Source: Parvularcula oceani | GTDB lineage: Bacteria; Pseudomonadota; Alphaproteobacteria; Caulobacterales; Parvularculaceae | Reading direction: 5' to 3' | Assembly: GCF_000733125.1 (NCBI RefSeq) | Contig: NZ_JPHU01000013.1 | Coordinates: 1-64,000, forward strand | DNA length: 64,000 bases | Shown here: in pieces, positions 7,147 through 16,698 of the stretch | Position numbering within the stretch: position 1 is the stretch's first letter | How the letters are laid out: each line of letters starts with the position of its first letter | Position numbers and translations under genes: made by a program | Notes under the pieces: generated by a model | Seen by the model: the letters and a program-made list of their open reading frames with translations, nothing else | Told to the model about the DNA's origin: nothing | The model's database searches: none

Positions 7147-9351
7147 ATGCCTTACACAGTGCAGGAAAACCGCGGACAGACCGACCGCATCGGCAAGCCG
7201 CATGACCGGATCGACGGCCGGCTCAAGGTGACGGGCGATGCGCGCTATTCGCTCGATTTCGCGCTGCCCAACGCGCTCCACTCCGAACTCGTGCTGGCGA
7301 CCATCGGCAGGGGCCGGGTGACGGGCTTCGACCTCGCGGAGGCCGAGGCCGTGCCGGGCGTGCGCAGGATCTACACCCACGAGAATGCGCCCCAGCGCCA
7401 GTCGCCCCGCTTCTTCGGCGCGGGCGGGACGGGCGCGCGCTCCTGGCTGCCGCTCCAGGACGACCGGGTCTATTACCACGGCGAGATCGTCGCTCTGGTC
7501 GTCGCCGACACACTGGTGGCGGCGCGCGAGGCGGCGGCGAAGGTGAAGGTGTCCTATGCGGCCGAAGCGCCCGCAGCGACCCTCGATGCCGAAGGGGCCG
7601 AGGTCGAGGATCCCGAGGGCATGACCGCCATCGCCACCGGGGATGCGCAGGCCGCCATGAGCCGGGCCGCGACGACGCATGAGGCGGAATACACGACGCC
7701 CGCCCAGCACCACAACGCGATGGAGCTCTATGGCGCCGCCGCGCAATGGAACGGCGAGAACCTGACCGTCTGGACGCCCTCGCAATTCGTCTACGGATTC
7801 CAGAAGGGCCTGTCCCACGAGCTCGGCATCGAGCGTTCGCGCATCCGGGTGATCAGCCCCTTCGTCGGCGGGGCCTTCGGCGGCAAGGGCATGCTGATGA
7901 ATTTCGTCAGCCTCGTCGCCGGCGCCTCGCGCGAGCTCGGCCGTCCCGTGCAGCTCATGTGCTCGCGCGAGGCCTGCTACACGGTCGGCTCCTTCCGCGC
8001 CGAGACCGCCCATGCGGTGCGGATGGGCGCGGACGAACAGGGGCATCTCGGCCCCTATGAGCATACCGGGCGCGAGCTGACCTCGCGGCCCGACACCTAT
8101 CTCGTGCGCGGGACCGAGAACACGGTGCGGATGTACGATTTCTCGGACTACGGAAGCAATGTGCTGGCCGTCCATGCCGACCGGCAGACGCCGGGCTTCA
8201 TGCGCGCCCCGCCCGAAGTGCCCTATTTCTTCGCGCTCGAATCCGCCATCGACGAGCTGGCGCGCAAGACCGGCACGGACCCCGTGCAGTTCCGGGTGCA
8301 GAACGATACCCAGAAGGACCCGGTGACGGGCACGCCCTTCACCTCGCGCAGCCTCGTCGAATGCTATGAGGCGGCCGGAGAGCGCTTCGGCTGGGACCGC
8401 TATTCGCCGGAAGTCGGCTCGATGACCGATGGCGACGAGCTGATCGGTTGGGGCGTCGCCACCGCGACCTATCCCACGCAGATGTCGCCCGCCACGGCGC
8501 GGGTGACCCTGTCGGGCGATGGCCGCGCCCGCGTGATGACCGCCGCGCACGATGTGGGCACGGGCGTCTATACGATCTTCGCGCAATCGGTGGCGGACAA
8601 GCTCGGCGTGCCGGTCTCCGCCGTCACGGTCGAGCTCGGCGATACCGAACTGCCGCCGGGGCCGATCTCGGGCGGCTCGATCACCACGGCCTCCTCGATC
8701 TCCTGCATCGAGCAGGCCTGCGACCGCATCGCCGAGCGCCTCGCGGCCGAGACGAGCGAAGGGAGCACGCCCGCCGAACGCATGAAGGCGTCGGGCCGCC
8801 CCTTCATCGAGGAATATGCCGAATGGACGCCGCTCCAGACGGGCGCCGAGGCCCTGCGGGCCCATTATGACGGCGACGTGCGGATCGTCGGCGGCGCGCA
8901 GAAGGATTTCTGCGCCTTCGCCTTCGGCGCCGAGTTCTGCGAGGTGCGGATCAACAAATATACGCGGGAAATCCGCGTGCCCCGCCTCATCGGCGCCTTC
9001 GCCGCGGGCCGGATCATGAACGAGAAGACGGCGCGCAGCCAGCTTCTGGGCGGCATGATCTGGGGCATCGGCTCGGCCCTGCACGAAGAGACCGAACTCG
9101 ACCCGCGCTATGGCGCCTATATGAACGACAATCTCGCCGAATATCTCGTGCCGGTGAATGCGGACGTCCAGGAGCTCGAGGCGATCATCGTTCCCGAGGT
9201 GGACAAGCAGGTGAACCCGGCGGGCGTGAAGGGCATCGGCGAGCTCGGCTGCGTCGGCACCTCTGCGGCCATCGCCAATGCGGTCTATCATGCGACCGGC
9301 GTCCGGGTGCGCGACCTGCCCATCCGGATGGAGAAGCTGCTCCCCGCATAG
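7147..9351 (+). CDS. paoC: Aldehyde oxidoreductase molybdenum-binding subunit (PaoC-like)
   Basis: 734 residues, the size of PaoC/YagR. It holds the molybdopterin cytosine dinucleotide site and oxidises aldehydes to acids. Recognisable parts are the N-terminal domain beginning KPHDRIDGRLKVTGDARYS, SPFVGGAFGGKGM for cofactor binding, GFMRAPPEVP, and the C-terminal VKGIGELGCVG, whose Glu matches the catalytic base of xanthine-oxidase-family enzymes. A GGGAG-like Shine-Dalgarno precedes ATG 7147. The real substrate may be aromatic or other aldehydes. Confidence 0.93.
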   Translation: MPYTVQENRGQTDRIGKPHDRIDGRLKVTGDARYSLDFALPNALHSELVLATIGRGRVTGFDLAEAEAVPGVRRIYTHENAPQRQSPRFFGAGGTGARSWLPLQDDRVYYHGEIVALVVADTLVAAREAAAKVKVSYAAEAPAATLDAEGAEVEDPEGMTAIATGDAQAAMSRAATTHEAEYTTPAQHHNAMELYGAAAQWNGENLTVWTPSQFVYGFQKGLSHELGIERSRIRVISPFVGGAFGGKGMLMNFVSLVAGASRELGRPVQLMCSREACYTVGSFRAETAHAVRMGADEQGHLGPYEHTGRELTSRPDTYLVRGTENTVRMYDFSDYGSNVLAVHADRQTPGFMRAPPEVPYFFALESAIDELARKTGTDPVQFRVQNDTQKDPVTGTPFTSRSLVECYEAAGERFGWDRYSPEVGSMTDGDELIGWGVATATYPTQMSPATARVTLSGDGRARVMTAAHDVGTGVYTIFAQSVADKLGVPVSAVTVELGDTELPPGPISGGSITTASSISCIEQACDRIAERLAAETSEGSTPAERMKASGRPFIEEYAEWTPLQTGAEALRAHYDGDVRIVGGAQKDFCAFAFGAEFCEVRINKYTREIRVPRLIGAFAAGRIMNEKTARSQLLGGMIWGIGSALHEETELDPRYGAYMNDNLAEYLVPVNADVQELEAIIVPEVDKQVNPAGVKGIGELGCVGTSAAIANAVYHATGVRVRDLPIRMEKLLPA

Positions 9352-9377
9352 GCCGGCGGAGCGGGAAGCGAGGCACG

Positions 9378-10586
9378 ATGATCGCCGTCGACGAGGCGCT
9401 GGAGCGGATCGCGCGGACAGCGCGGGCGCTGCCTGCCGAGACCGTGCCGCTGGCAGAGGCCGAGGGCCGCGTCCTCGCCGAGCCCGCGCGCGCGCGCCTG
9501 ACCCATCCCGCGCGCGCCGTCTCGGCGATGGACGGCTATGCCGTCCGCCGCCCCCATCCCTGCCCCGCCGGCACGCGCTTCACCGTGATCGGAGAGGCGC
9601 CCGCCGGGCGCCCCTTCGCGGGCTCCGTGGCCGAGGGCGAGGCCGTCCGCCTCTTCACCGGCAGCGTCCTGCCCCAGGGCGCCGATCACGTCGTCATCCA
9701 GGAAGAGGCCGCCCGCGAGGACGGGGCGATCACCCTCACCGAAGAGCAGCCCGAAGCCCGCTTCGTGCGGCCCGCGGGCGGGGATTTCTCCGATGGCGAG
9801 ACGCTGCTGCCCGAGGGCACCGCCCTCGGGCCGGTCGACCTCGCCCTCCTCGCTGCGGCGGGCCTGGCTTCGGTCGCCGTCCACAAGCGCCCCCGCATCG
9901 CCCTCTTCGCCAATGGCGACGAGCTGGTCGAGCCGGGCGAGGCGCCGGGGCCGGGGCAGGCGGTGAATTCCACGCCCTATGCCCTGCCGGGCCTGATCCG
10001 CAGCTTCGGCGGCGATCCCCTCCACCTCGGCCGGGCGGGCGACAGCCCGGAGGCCGTGGGCGCGCGCTTCGACGAGGCCGCGCGAGCCGGGGCGGATGTC
10101 GCCGTCCCGATCGGCGGCGCCAGCGTCGGGGATTACGACTTCGTCCGGGCCGAGGCGAAAGCGCGCTACGACCTCGTCTTCGAGCGCGTCGCGGTCCGGC
10201 CCGGAAAACCCGTCTGGTTCGCCAAGGGCGAAGCGGGCTGTGCGCTCGGCCTGCCCGGCAATCCCTCCTCCTCGCTCGCCTGCGCCCTCTTGTTCCTCAA
10301 GCCGCTCATTCACGCGCTGACGGGGCGGGATGCGGCGCGCGCGAACAGGATGCTGACGGCCCGCCTCACCCGGGCCCTGCCCCCCGGCAGCCCGCGCGAG
10401 CACTATATGCGGGCGCGCATCGCCGTGGGCGCGGACGGGGTGCTCGAGGCTGCGCCCCAGGCGAGGCAGGACACCTCGCTGCTGACGCCCTTCGCCGCCT
10501 CGAACGCGCTTCTGCGCCGCCCGGCCCGCGCCCCGGCCGCCGAAGCGGGCGATCCCGTTCCGGTCCTTCTCTTCGGCACGCTCTGA
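9378..10586 (+). CDS. moeA: Molybdopterin molybdenumtransferase MoeA
   Basis: 402 residues, standard length. MoeA inserts molybdate into adenylylated molybdopterin. Seen are the N-terminal VDEALERI start, PARAVSAMDGYAV, LFTGSVLPQGADHVV, the GDELVEPGEAPGPGQAVNS linker, PIGGASVGDYDFV of the MoeA/MogA fold, and GLPGNPSSSLACALLF. It lies 26 bp after the molybdenum subunit gene in the same orientation and completes the cofactor pathway represented on the opposite strand. Confidence 0.95.
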   Translation: MIAVDEALERIARTARALPAETVPLAEAEGRVLAEPARARLTHPARAVSAMDGYAVRRPHPCPAGTRFTVIGEAPAGRPFAGSVAEGEAVRLFTGSVLPQGADHVVIQEEAAREDGAITLTEEQPEARFVRPAGGDFSDGETLLPEGTALGPVDLALLAAAGLASVAVHKRPRIALFANGDELVEPGEAPGPGQAVNSTPYALPGLIRSFGGDPLHLGRAGDSPEAVGARFDEAARAGADVAVPIGGASVGDYDFVRAEAKARYDLVFERVAVRPGKPVWFAKGEAGCALGLPGNPSSSLACALLFLKPLIHALTGRDAARANRMLTARLTRALPPGSPREHYMRARIAVGADGVLEAAPQARQDTSLLTPFAASNALLRRPARAPAAEAGDPVPVLLFGTL

Positions 10587-10592
10587 GCCGCG

Positions 10593-11045
10593 ATGCGGCT
10601 GTTCTGCGACGAGATGCTCGTAGGCCTCGCCCGCTGGCTGCGCGCGGCGGGGGATGACACGGCGCTGGCCGAGCCGGGAACGCAGGATGCGGATATCCTC
10701 GCGCTGGCCGAGGCGGAGGACCGCCTGCTCGTCACCCGCGACCGGCGCCTCGCCGGGCGAGCGGGCCGCGCAGTGCTCCTGACCGAGGACAGGGTCGAGG
10801 ACCAGGCGCGCGATCTCGGCGAGCGGACGGGCCTTGACTGGCGCGCCGCGCCCTTCACCCGCTGCGTCGTCGACAACGCGCCCCTGCGTCCCGCCACCCG
10901 CGAGGAGAGGGATGCGGTCCCGCCGCAGGCGCGCGGCCTGCCTGGCCCGTTCCGCGCCTGCCCCGATTGCGGCCGCCTCTATTGGCCGGGCAGCCATGTC
11001 CGCCGCATGTCCGAGCGGCTGGAGCGCCTGGCCCGGAACGGCTGA
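10593..11045 (+). CDS. Mut7-C RNase-domain protein with incomplete zinc ribbon
   Basis: 150 residues. The N-terminal PIN-like Mut7-C domain shows FCDEMLVGLARWLRAAGDDT, DADILALAEAEDRLLVTRDRRLA and VEDQARDLGE, holding the acidic residues expected for a metal-dependent nuclease. The C-terminal zinc ribbon has CPDCGRLYWPGSH, but the first knuckle, usually Cys-x2-Cys, reads Cys-x2-Asp (RCVVDN). It starts six bases after moeA and is probably co-transcribed. The family often occurs as a stand-alone gene of unknown RNA target. Confidence 0.8.
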   Translation: MRLFCDEMLVGLARWLRAAGDDTALAEPGTQDADILALAEAEDRLLVTRDRRLAGRAGRAVLLTEDRVEDQARDLGERTGLDWRAAPFTRCVVDNAPLRPATREERDAVPPQARGLPGPFRACPDCGRLYWPGSHVRRMSERLERLARNG

Positions 11046-11127
11046 GGGCGGAGCGGCGACCTCAGGACGCGGCGCCCTCGTCGCTGCTGTGCTACCCTTC
11101 GCGGCAAAGACGCCTTGGAGGACAGAC

Positions 11128-12784
11128 ATGGCGAGCATCAGGCCGCATACCGAGCTTGGCACCCACGAGGTCACCAATCAGCCGCCGCCCTTCGAGGACG
11201 TCGATCTGTGGGAAGGGGATGCGGCCCTTCGCGGCGCGGTCGAGGCGTTCGGCGGCGGCATGCATGCGGGCCGCCTGTCCGAATTCGGCGCCCGCTGCGG
11301 CAGCGCGGAGGTGCAGGACTGGGCGCGGCAGGCGAACGAGAACCCGCCCAGGCTGCGCGCCTTCGACCGCTATGGCCACAGGATCGACGAGGTCGAGTTC
11401 CACCCCGCCTATCACGCGCTGATGGCGCTCGGCCTCGAAGCGGGCCTCTCGGCCGCCGGCGCGACGCAGGAGGCTGGCAACCTTCTTCACGGCGCGCTGA
11501 TGATCCTGATGACGGGGGCGGATGCGGGCGTGTGCTGCCCCATGTCGATGACCTATGCCGCCGTGCCTGCGCTGAAGGCCGAGCCCGCCCTGGCCGGGGA
11601 ATGGGTGCCCCGGATCGAAGCCGCCGCCTATGACCCGCGCGTCATTCCCGCCGACCAGAAGCGCGGCGTGACGATCGGCATGGCGATGACCGAGAAGCAG
11701 GGCGGCTCGGACGTGCGCGCCAACACGACCCGGGCGGAGGAACAGCCCGATGGCAGCTACCGGCTGACGGGGCACAAATGGTTCTGCTCGGCGCCCATGT
11801 GCGACGCCTTCCTCACCCTCGCCCAGACCGAGGCGGGCCTGACCTGCTTCCTCGTGCCCCGCTGGACGCCGTCCGGCGAGCGGAACCCGATGCATATCAT
11901 GCGGCTCAAGGACAAGCTCGGCGACCGCTCCAACGCCTCCTCCGAGATCGAATATCACGGCGCCTATGCGCAGAGGATCGGCGAGGAAGGCCGAGGCGTG
12001 CGCAACATCATTTCGATGGTGCAACATACCCGCCTCGACTGCGCGCTCGGTTCGGCGGGCGGGATGCGCATCGCCCTGTCCCACGCCCTCTGGCATGCGC
12101 GGCACAGGCGCGCCTTCCAGAAGGCGCTGATCGACCAGCCCGCCATGCGCGCCGTCCTCTGCGACCTCGTCATCGAAAGCGAGGCGGCGACCGCCCTCTC
12201 TCTGCGCCTCGCCGCGGGCTTCGACCGGGCGGGAAGCGATCCCCATGAGGCCGCCTTCATCCGCCTCGCCACGCCGGCGGCGAAATACTGGATCTGCAAG
12301 CGCCAGCCGGGCCTCGTCTACGAGGCGCTGGAGGCGCATGGCGGGGCGGGCTTCGTCGAGGAAGGCCCCATGCCGCGCCTTTACCGCCAGTCGCCGCTCA
12401 ACGCGGTCTGGGAGGGCTCTGGCAATGTCATCGCGCTCGACGTACTGCGCGCCGCCGCGCGCGAGCCCGAGAGCCTCAAGGCCGTGGCCGGAGAAATCGG
12501 CAGGGCGCGCGGCCTCGACGAGCGCTATGACGCCCATGCCGACAGGCTCGAGGAAAAAAATCCGCTCGGGCGCTTTGACCGAGGCGGGCGCGCGCGGCTT
12601 CGTGCGCGACCTCGCTCTCGCGCTCCAGGGCGCGGCCCTGCGCGCCTGCGCGCCGGATTTCGTCTTCGAGGGCTTCTGCGCGCAGAGGCTCGACCCCTCG
12701 CGCTCCGGCCTCGCCTATGGCGACGTGGCCGAAAGCGTCGATCAGGCGGCGCTGCTCGAACGGGCCGCGCCCGGCGCGCGGTAG
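11128..12784 (+). CDS. aidB: AidB-type acyl-CoA dehydrogenase, interrupted by a +1 frameshift at an A7 run
   Basis: Starts at ATG 11128 with a GGAGG Shine-Dalgarno. Opening VTNQPPPFEDVDLW, then NPPRLRAFDRYGHRIDEVEFHPAYHALM, MTEKQGGSDVRANTT and HRAFQKALIDQPAMRAVL match E. coli AidB, a flavoprotein of the acyl-CoA dehydrogenase family linked to alkylation-stress response. At the seven-A run 12554-12560 the reading frame breaks: up to EEK the frame is AidB-like, and the homologous C-terminus (IRSGALTEAG to the TAG at 12782) lies in the next frame. Removing one A restores a protein of about 551 residues. It may be a sequencing error, a real mutation or slippage. The tail overlaps the convergent DUF998 gene by 43 bp. 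Confidence 0.85.
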
Positions 12785-13425
12785 AGCTGCCAGGCGGCGG
12801 TCGCGACGGCGCCGAGCATGATGAGGGCGAGGACCCGCTCATAGGCGCCCTCCACCCCGTCCGGCACCACGAAGAGAAAAGGCGCGGCGAGCGCCCAGAC
12901 GACCGCCGCGGCCTTGCCTGCCCGTGCCAGCCGGTCGCCCTGCGCAGGCGGCACGGAAGTGCCGAGCCACAAGATCAGGCCGACGAGGACGTAGAGTGCG
13001 CCGACGAACCACAGATGCAGGACAGGGCCGCCCGCTTCGCCGTCGCCGTATTCGTTCCACAGCGCGATCAGCATGACGTCCGCCGCGAGCAGCACCAGCG
13101 CGCCGCGCATCGTCCATGACAGCCCGTCGCCCTCGCCCCGCAGGACGAGACCCGCCGCCAGCGCCAGGAGGCCGCAGGCGAAGACCAGGATGCCCGCATC
13201 CTGAATCCAGTGATGCGGCCCTGCCGCGAGTTCGCTGATCGTCTGTCCGACCGGGTCGTAGCCATCCACCACGAACCACATCGCGACGTCGCAGGCGAGG
13301 ACGAAGCCGCAGGCGAACAGCGCCGCCCCCGCGATCAGGCGATAGGGCGTCCACCCCCAGCGCCGGCGCAGGGCCTCGTCGATCTCGCCGCGCTTGCGCG
13401 CCATGCCGCTCTTCGATCCCGCCAC
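12742..13425 (-). CDS. DUF998-family integral membrane protein
   Basis: About 227 residues from the GTG at 13425, chosen because a GGGAGG Shine-Dalgarno stands just upstream; an ATG further out at 13497 would add a Pro/Gly-rich head without homology. Six hydrophobic segments can be seen. The segment VDGYDPVGQTISELAAG after the first helix is the hallmark of DUF998 membrane proteins, whose function is unknown. It is convergent with and overlaps the end of the AidB-type gene. Confidence 0.72.
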   Translation of the reverse strand: MAGSKSGMARKRGEIDEALRRRWGWTPYRLIAGAALFACGFVLACDVAMWFVVDGYDPVGQTISELAAGPHHWIQDAGILVFACGLLALAAGLVLRGEGDGLSWTMRGALVLLAADVMLIALWNEYGDGEAGGPVLHLWFVGALYVLVGLILWLGTSVPPAQGDRLARAGKAAAVVWALAAPFLFVVPDGVEGAYERVLALIMLGAVATAAWQLYRAPGAARSSSAA

Positions 13426-13616
13426 CGCATCCTCCCGTTCCTGACGAAGAGGTAACATGCCTGCCCCGCCCGGCCCAGCGCGGCGCCAAGCGCTCATCCG
13501 GCGCAGCCTAAATGCCTAAGATCGCGCGGCTTTAATGCGCGGGCGCCGAACGGCGCCTCCTTTGCGGTGTTGCCAGAGAACAATGCAGGCCCGAACGGAG
13601 GGGAGGTGCGCGGCCC

Positions 13617-15458
13617 ATGAGCCCAGGCGCGGCGGATCACAGGATGCGCGGCCTCGTGCAGCGGCACGACTGGCGCGCAACGCCGCTCGGCCCCCTGCCG
13701 GGCTGGCAAGCCTCGCTCAAGGCGGTCACCGACCTCATTCTCGACAACCCGCTCCCGATGATCGTGCTGTGGGGCGATGACCTCACCCAGATCTACAATG
13801 ACGGCTATCGCGTCATCATGGGCGACAAGCACCCCCAGGGGCTCGGGCAGGCCACCCGCGCCTGCTGGCCCGAAGTGTGGGATTTCGCCGGACCGATCTA
13901 CGAGGCGGTCCTCGCCGGTGCGTCGCGCTCCTATGAGCATCAGAACCTTCTCCTCAGGCGGAACGGGGAGATGCGGGAGGCGTGGTTCGACCTCACCTAC
14001 AGCCCGCTGCGCGACGATGGCGGCCGGATCGCCGGCGTTCTCGTCACCGTGGTCGAGGTGACCGCGCAGCACCGGGCGGAGACGGGCCTGTCGGACAGCG
14101 AGGCGCGGCTGCGCGCCCTGATCACGGCCAGCGCCGAGATCACCTACAGGATGAGCCCGGACTGGACCGAGATGTGGTCGCTGGAGGGCAAGGGATTCAT
14201 TCCCGACGCCACCGCCACCAAGACCTCCTGGCTGGACGAATACATCTTCGCCGAGGATCAGGCGCAGGTCGGCGGAGCGATCGACGCCGCGATCCGCGAC
14301 AAGGCCGTCTTCGAGCTGGAACATCGCGTGCGGCGCCTCGATGGCAGCGTCGGCTGGACCCTGTCGCGGGCGGTTCCGATCCTCGATGCGCGGGGCGAGA
14401 TCGCCGAATGGTTCGGCGCCGCCAGCGACATCACCGCCCGCAAGGAGACCCAGATCAGGCTCGAGGAGATCGAGCTGCGCCAGCGCGTGCTGATCGAAGG
14501 CATGCCGCAGCTCGTCTGGCGCAGCGACGTGGATGGCGACTGGCTGTGGGTCAGCCCGCAATGGGAGGCCTATACCGGCCGGCCCGCGGAGGAGCTTCTG
14601 GGCCGCGGCTGGACGGCGAGCCTGCATCCGGGCGATCATGCGCGGGTGGCCGCGGCGTGGAAGCGCGCTCAGTCCGACGGCCTTCTCGATATCGCGGTCA
14701 GGATCCGCCACGCCCCGGACGATGATGCCCGCTGGTGCCAGACCCGTGCATTGCCGGTGAACGCGCCGGACGGCACGGTCCTCGAATGGGTCGGCACCTC
14801 GACCGACATCCACGAGCTGCGCACGCTTCAGGACGCGCAGGCGGTCATGGTCGCCGAGCTTCAGCACCGCACGCGCAACCTGATCACCGTGGTGGCGAGC
14901 CTGGCGCGCCAAACGGCGCGGACCGCGCCCGAGCCCCAAGCCTTCGCGGACGCGTTCGGCCAGCGCCTTCAGGCTCTGTCGCGGGTCCAGGGCCTACTCG
15001 CCCGCTCCGACATCGAGCCGATCACGCTCAGAAAGCTCCTGACCCTGGAATTCGACGCGCTCGGTCCGAAGGCGGCGCAAAGCAGGATCGGCATGTCCGG
15101 TCCCCGGGTGAAGCTGCGGCGGACGAGCGTGCAGACGCTCGCCCTCGCCCTTCACGAGCTGGCGACCAATGCGCTCAAGCACGGCGCGCTGGCGCAGGAG
15201 GAGGGCCGCCTTCGGGTCAGCTGGACCCTGGGCGCCGAAGGCGGCGGGGACCGCCGCCTCAGGATCGAATGGGCGGAGACGGGCGTGACGGTCGACGGGG
15301 CCGCCAAAACCAGGGTCGGCTATGGCCGCGAGCTGATCGAGCGGGCCCTGCCCTACAGCTCCGGCGCGCGGACCACGTTCGACCTGCGCGAGGACGGGCT
15401 TCTCTGCCTGCTCGAACTGCCCCTGCACAAGCGCAAGCATGGCGAGGTCGCGGGATGA
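13617..15458 (+). CDS. PAS-domain HWE sensor histidine kinase
   Basis: 613 residues, no membrane segment, so a cytosolic sensor. Three PAS-like domains: about 1-150 (IVLWGDDLTQIYNDGY), 165-285 and 296-405 (LVWRSDVDGDWLWVSPQWEAYTG). The HWE kinase domain follows, with phospho-accepting His at residue 417 in AELQHRTRNLITVV, the N-box ALHELATNALKHGAL, and IEWAETG in place of the usual W-x-E-x-GGP. HWE kinases are mostly alphaproteobacterial and usually work with single-domain receivers. The stop codon overlaps the start of the next gene, a lone receiver, making the pair an evident two-component unit. The signal is unknown. Confidence 0.9.
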   Translation: MSPGAADHRMRGLVQRHDWRATPLGPLPGWQASLKAVTDLILDNPLPMIVLWGDDLTQIYNDGYRVIMGDKHPQGLGQATRACWPEVWDFAGPIYEAVLAGASRSYEHQNLLLRRNGEMREAWFDLTYSPLRDDGGRIAGVLVTVVEVTAQHRAETGLSDSEARLRALITASAEITYRMSPDWTEMWSLEGKGFIPDATATKTSWLDEYIFAEDQAQVGGAIDAAIRDKAVFELEHRVRRLDGSVGWTLSRAVPILDARGEIAEWFGAASDITARKETQIRLEEIELRQRVLIEGMPQLVWRSDVDGDWLWVSPQWEAYTGRPAEELLGRGWTASLHPGDHARVAAAWKRAQSDGLLDIAVRIRHAPDDDARWCQTRALPVNAPDGTVLEWVGTSTDIHELRTLQDAQAVMVAELQHRTRNLITVVASLARQTARTAPEPQAFADAFGQRLQALSRVQGLLARSDIEPITLRKLLTLEFDALGPKAAQSRIGMSGPRVKLRRTSVQTLALALHELATNALKHGALAQEEGRLRVSWTLGAEGGGDRRLRIEWAETGVTVDGAAKTRVGYGRELIERALPYSSGARTTFDLREDGLLCLLELPLHKRKHGEVAG

Positions 15459-15832
15459 GCCTGTCCGCGTTCCTGTCCGGACGGCGCCTGCTCGTGGTGG
15501 AGGATGACTGGTTCGTCGCCGCCGCGCTCGTCCAGAGCCTCGAAGCCGAAGGCGCGGAAATCCTCGGCCCCGCCCCCAGCGTGGCGCGGGCGCTGCGGGC
15601 CCTCGAAGAGGCCGAGCCTGCGCCGGACGGCGCCGTCCTCGACATCAATCTGGGCGGAGAGCGCGTCTATCCCGTGGCCGAGGCGCTGCGGGCGCGCGGC
15701 GTGCCCTTCGTCTTCGTCACCGGCTACGATCCGGGGGCCGTGCCCGAAGCCCATGCCGCAGCACCCGTCCTGTCCAAGCCCGTGACCATGGCGGCGGTCG
15801 CGAAAGCCCTGTTCGAGGACGGAGGCGGCTGA
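15455..15832 (+). CDS. Single-domain response regulator paired with HWE kinase
   Basis: 125 residues consisting of one receiver domain: acidic pair in LLVVEDDWFVA, phospho-acceptor Asp in GAVLDINLGG, conserved Thr in FVFVTGYDPG and Lys in PVLSKPV. There is no output domain, so it may relay phosphate or bind a partner. ATG 15455 overlaps the kinase stop by 4 bp, implying coupled translation; longer readings in this frame are shadows of the kinase gene. This is the most likely target of the upstream kinase. Confidence 0.9.
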   Translation: MSLSAFLSGRRLLVVEDDWFVAAALVQSLEAEGAEILGPAPSVARALRALEEAEPAPDGAVLDINLGGERVYPVAEALRARGVPFVFVTGYDPGAVPEAHAAAPVLSKPVTMAAVAKALFEDGGG

Positions 15833-15885
15833 CGCGGGGCGCGCGATGTGCTGACCTCTTCGAAAAAAACGATAGAGGAACGCGC

Positions 15886-16698
15886 ATGAGCAGCGACGAG
15901 GCGGGCATCCGCACGGAAACGGCGGACGGCATCCTGACGATCACGATCGACAGGCCGGACAAGCGCAATGCGGTGGACGGAAAGACCGCGAGCGCCCTGC
16001 GCGCCGCCTTCGAAGCCTTCGAGGCTGACGCCGCGCTGTCCGTCGCGGTCCTGCACGGCGCCGGCGGCACGTTCTGCGCGGGCGCGGACCTCTCCGTCCT
16101 GGGCGATCCCGAAAAGCGCAATGCCGTGGACCCGGCGGGCGCGGGGCCGGGGCCGATGGGGCCGACGCGCATGCTTCTCTCAAAGCCCGTCATCGCCGCC
16201 ATCTCGGGCCATGCGGTGGCGGGGGGCCTGGAGCTCGCGCTGTTCTGCGACATGCGGGTGGCCGAACGGAGCGCCGTCTTCGGCGTCTTCTGCCGCCGCT
16301 GGGGCGTGCCGCTGATCGATGGCGGCACGGTCCGCCTACCCCGGATCGTGGGCCATGGCCGGGCGATGGACATGATTCTGACGGGCCGCCCGGTGGATGC
16401 GGAGGAGGCCGCGCGCATCGGCCTCGCCGACCGCGTGGTCGCGGACGGCGAGGCGCTGGAAGCGGCGCAGGCGCTCGCCCGGCAGATCGCGGCCTTCCCG
16501 CAGAAATGCCTGCGCGCGGATCGCCTCTCGGCCTATCGCCAATGGGACCTGTCCCTCGATGCGGCGCTTCAGGCCGAGGGCGCGGCCGCCTATGCGGTGA
16601 TCGAGGAAGAAGCCGTTCCCGGCGCCGCCCGCTTCGCTGCCGGAGCGGGGCGGCACGGACGTTTCGAGAACGAAAAAGACGAGGGAGAAGAAGCGTGA
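15886..16698 (+). CDS. Enoyl-CoA hydratase/isomerase (crotonase) family protein
   Basis: 270 residues. The crotonase oxyanion-hole segments are visible as HGAGGTFCAGADLSVLG (about 58-75) and ISGHAVAGGLELALFCDMRVAE (about 106-127), with NRPDKRNAV-type N-terminus (IDRPDKRNAVDG). Catalytic Glu in GGLELA and the following RRWGVPLIDGGTVRLPRIVG segment suit a hydratase. AGAGGA Shine-Dalgarno precedes ATG 15886. It overlaps the downstream acyl-CoA ligase by 4 bp, so the pair probably activates and then hydrates an acyl chain. Exact substrate unknown. Confidence 0.9.
   Translation: MSSDEAGIRTETADGILTITIDRPDKRNAVDGKTASALRAAFEAFEADAALSVAVLHGAGGTFCAGADLSVLGDPEKRNAVDPAGAGPGPMGPTRMLLSKPVIAAISGHAVAGGLELALFCDMRVAERSAVFGVFCRRWGVPLIDGGTVRLPRIVGHGRAMDMILTGRPVDAEEAARIGLADRVVADGEALEAAQALARQIAAFPQKCLRADRLSAYRQWDLSLDAALQAEGAAAYAVIEEEAVPGAARFAAGAGRHGRFENEKDEGEEA

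Noticed and set aside
6856-9291. 811-residue minus-strand open frame opposite paoC
   Set aside because: High-GC antisense shadow: Arg/His/Gly-rich, no domain, and the plus strand encodes a clear molybdenum subunit over the same span.
13542-13557. GGCGCC-GAAC-GGCGCC hairpin as a terminator or regulator
   Set aside because: Short GC palindrome in GC-rich DNA with no T-tract and between divergent starts; not enough to support a call.
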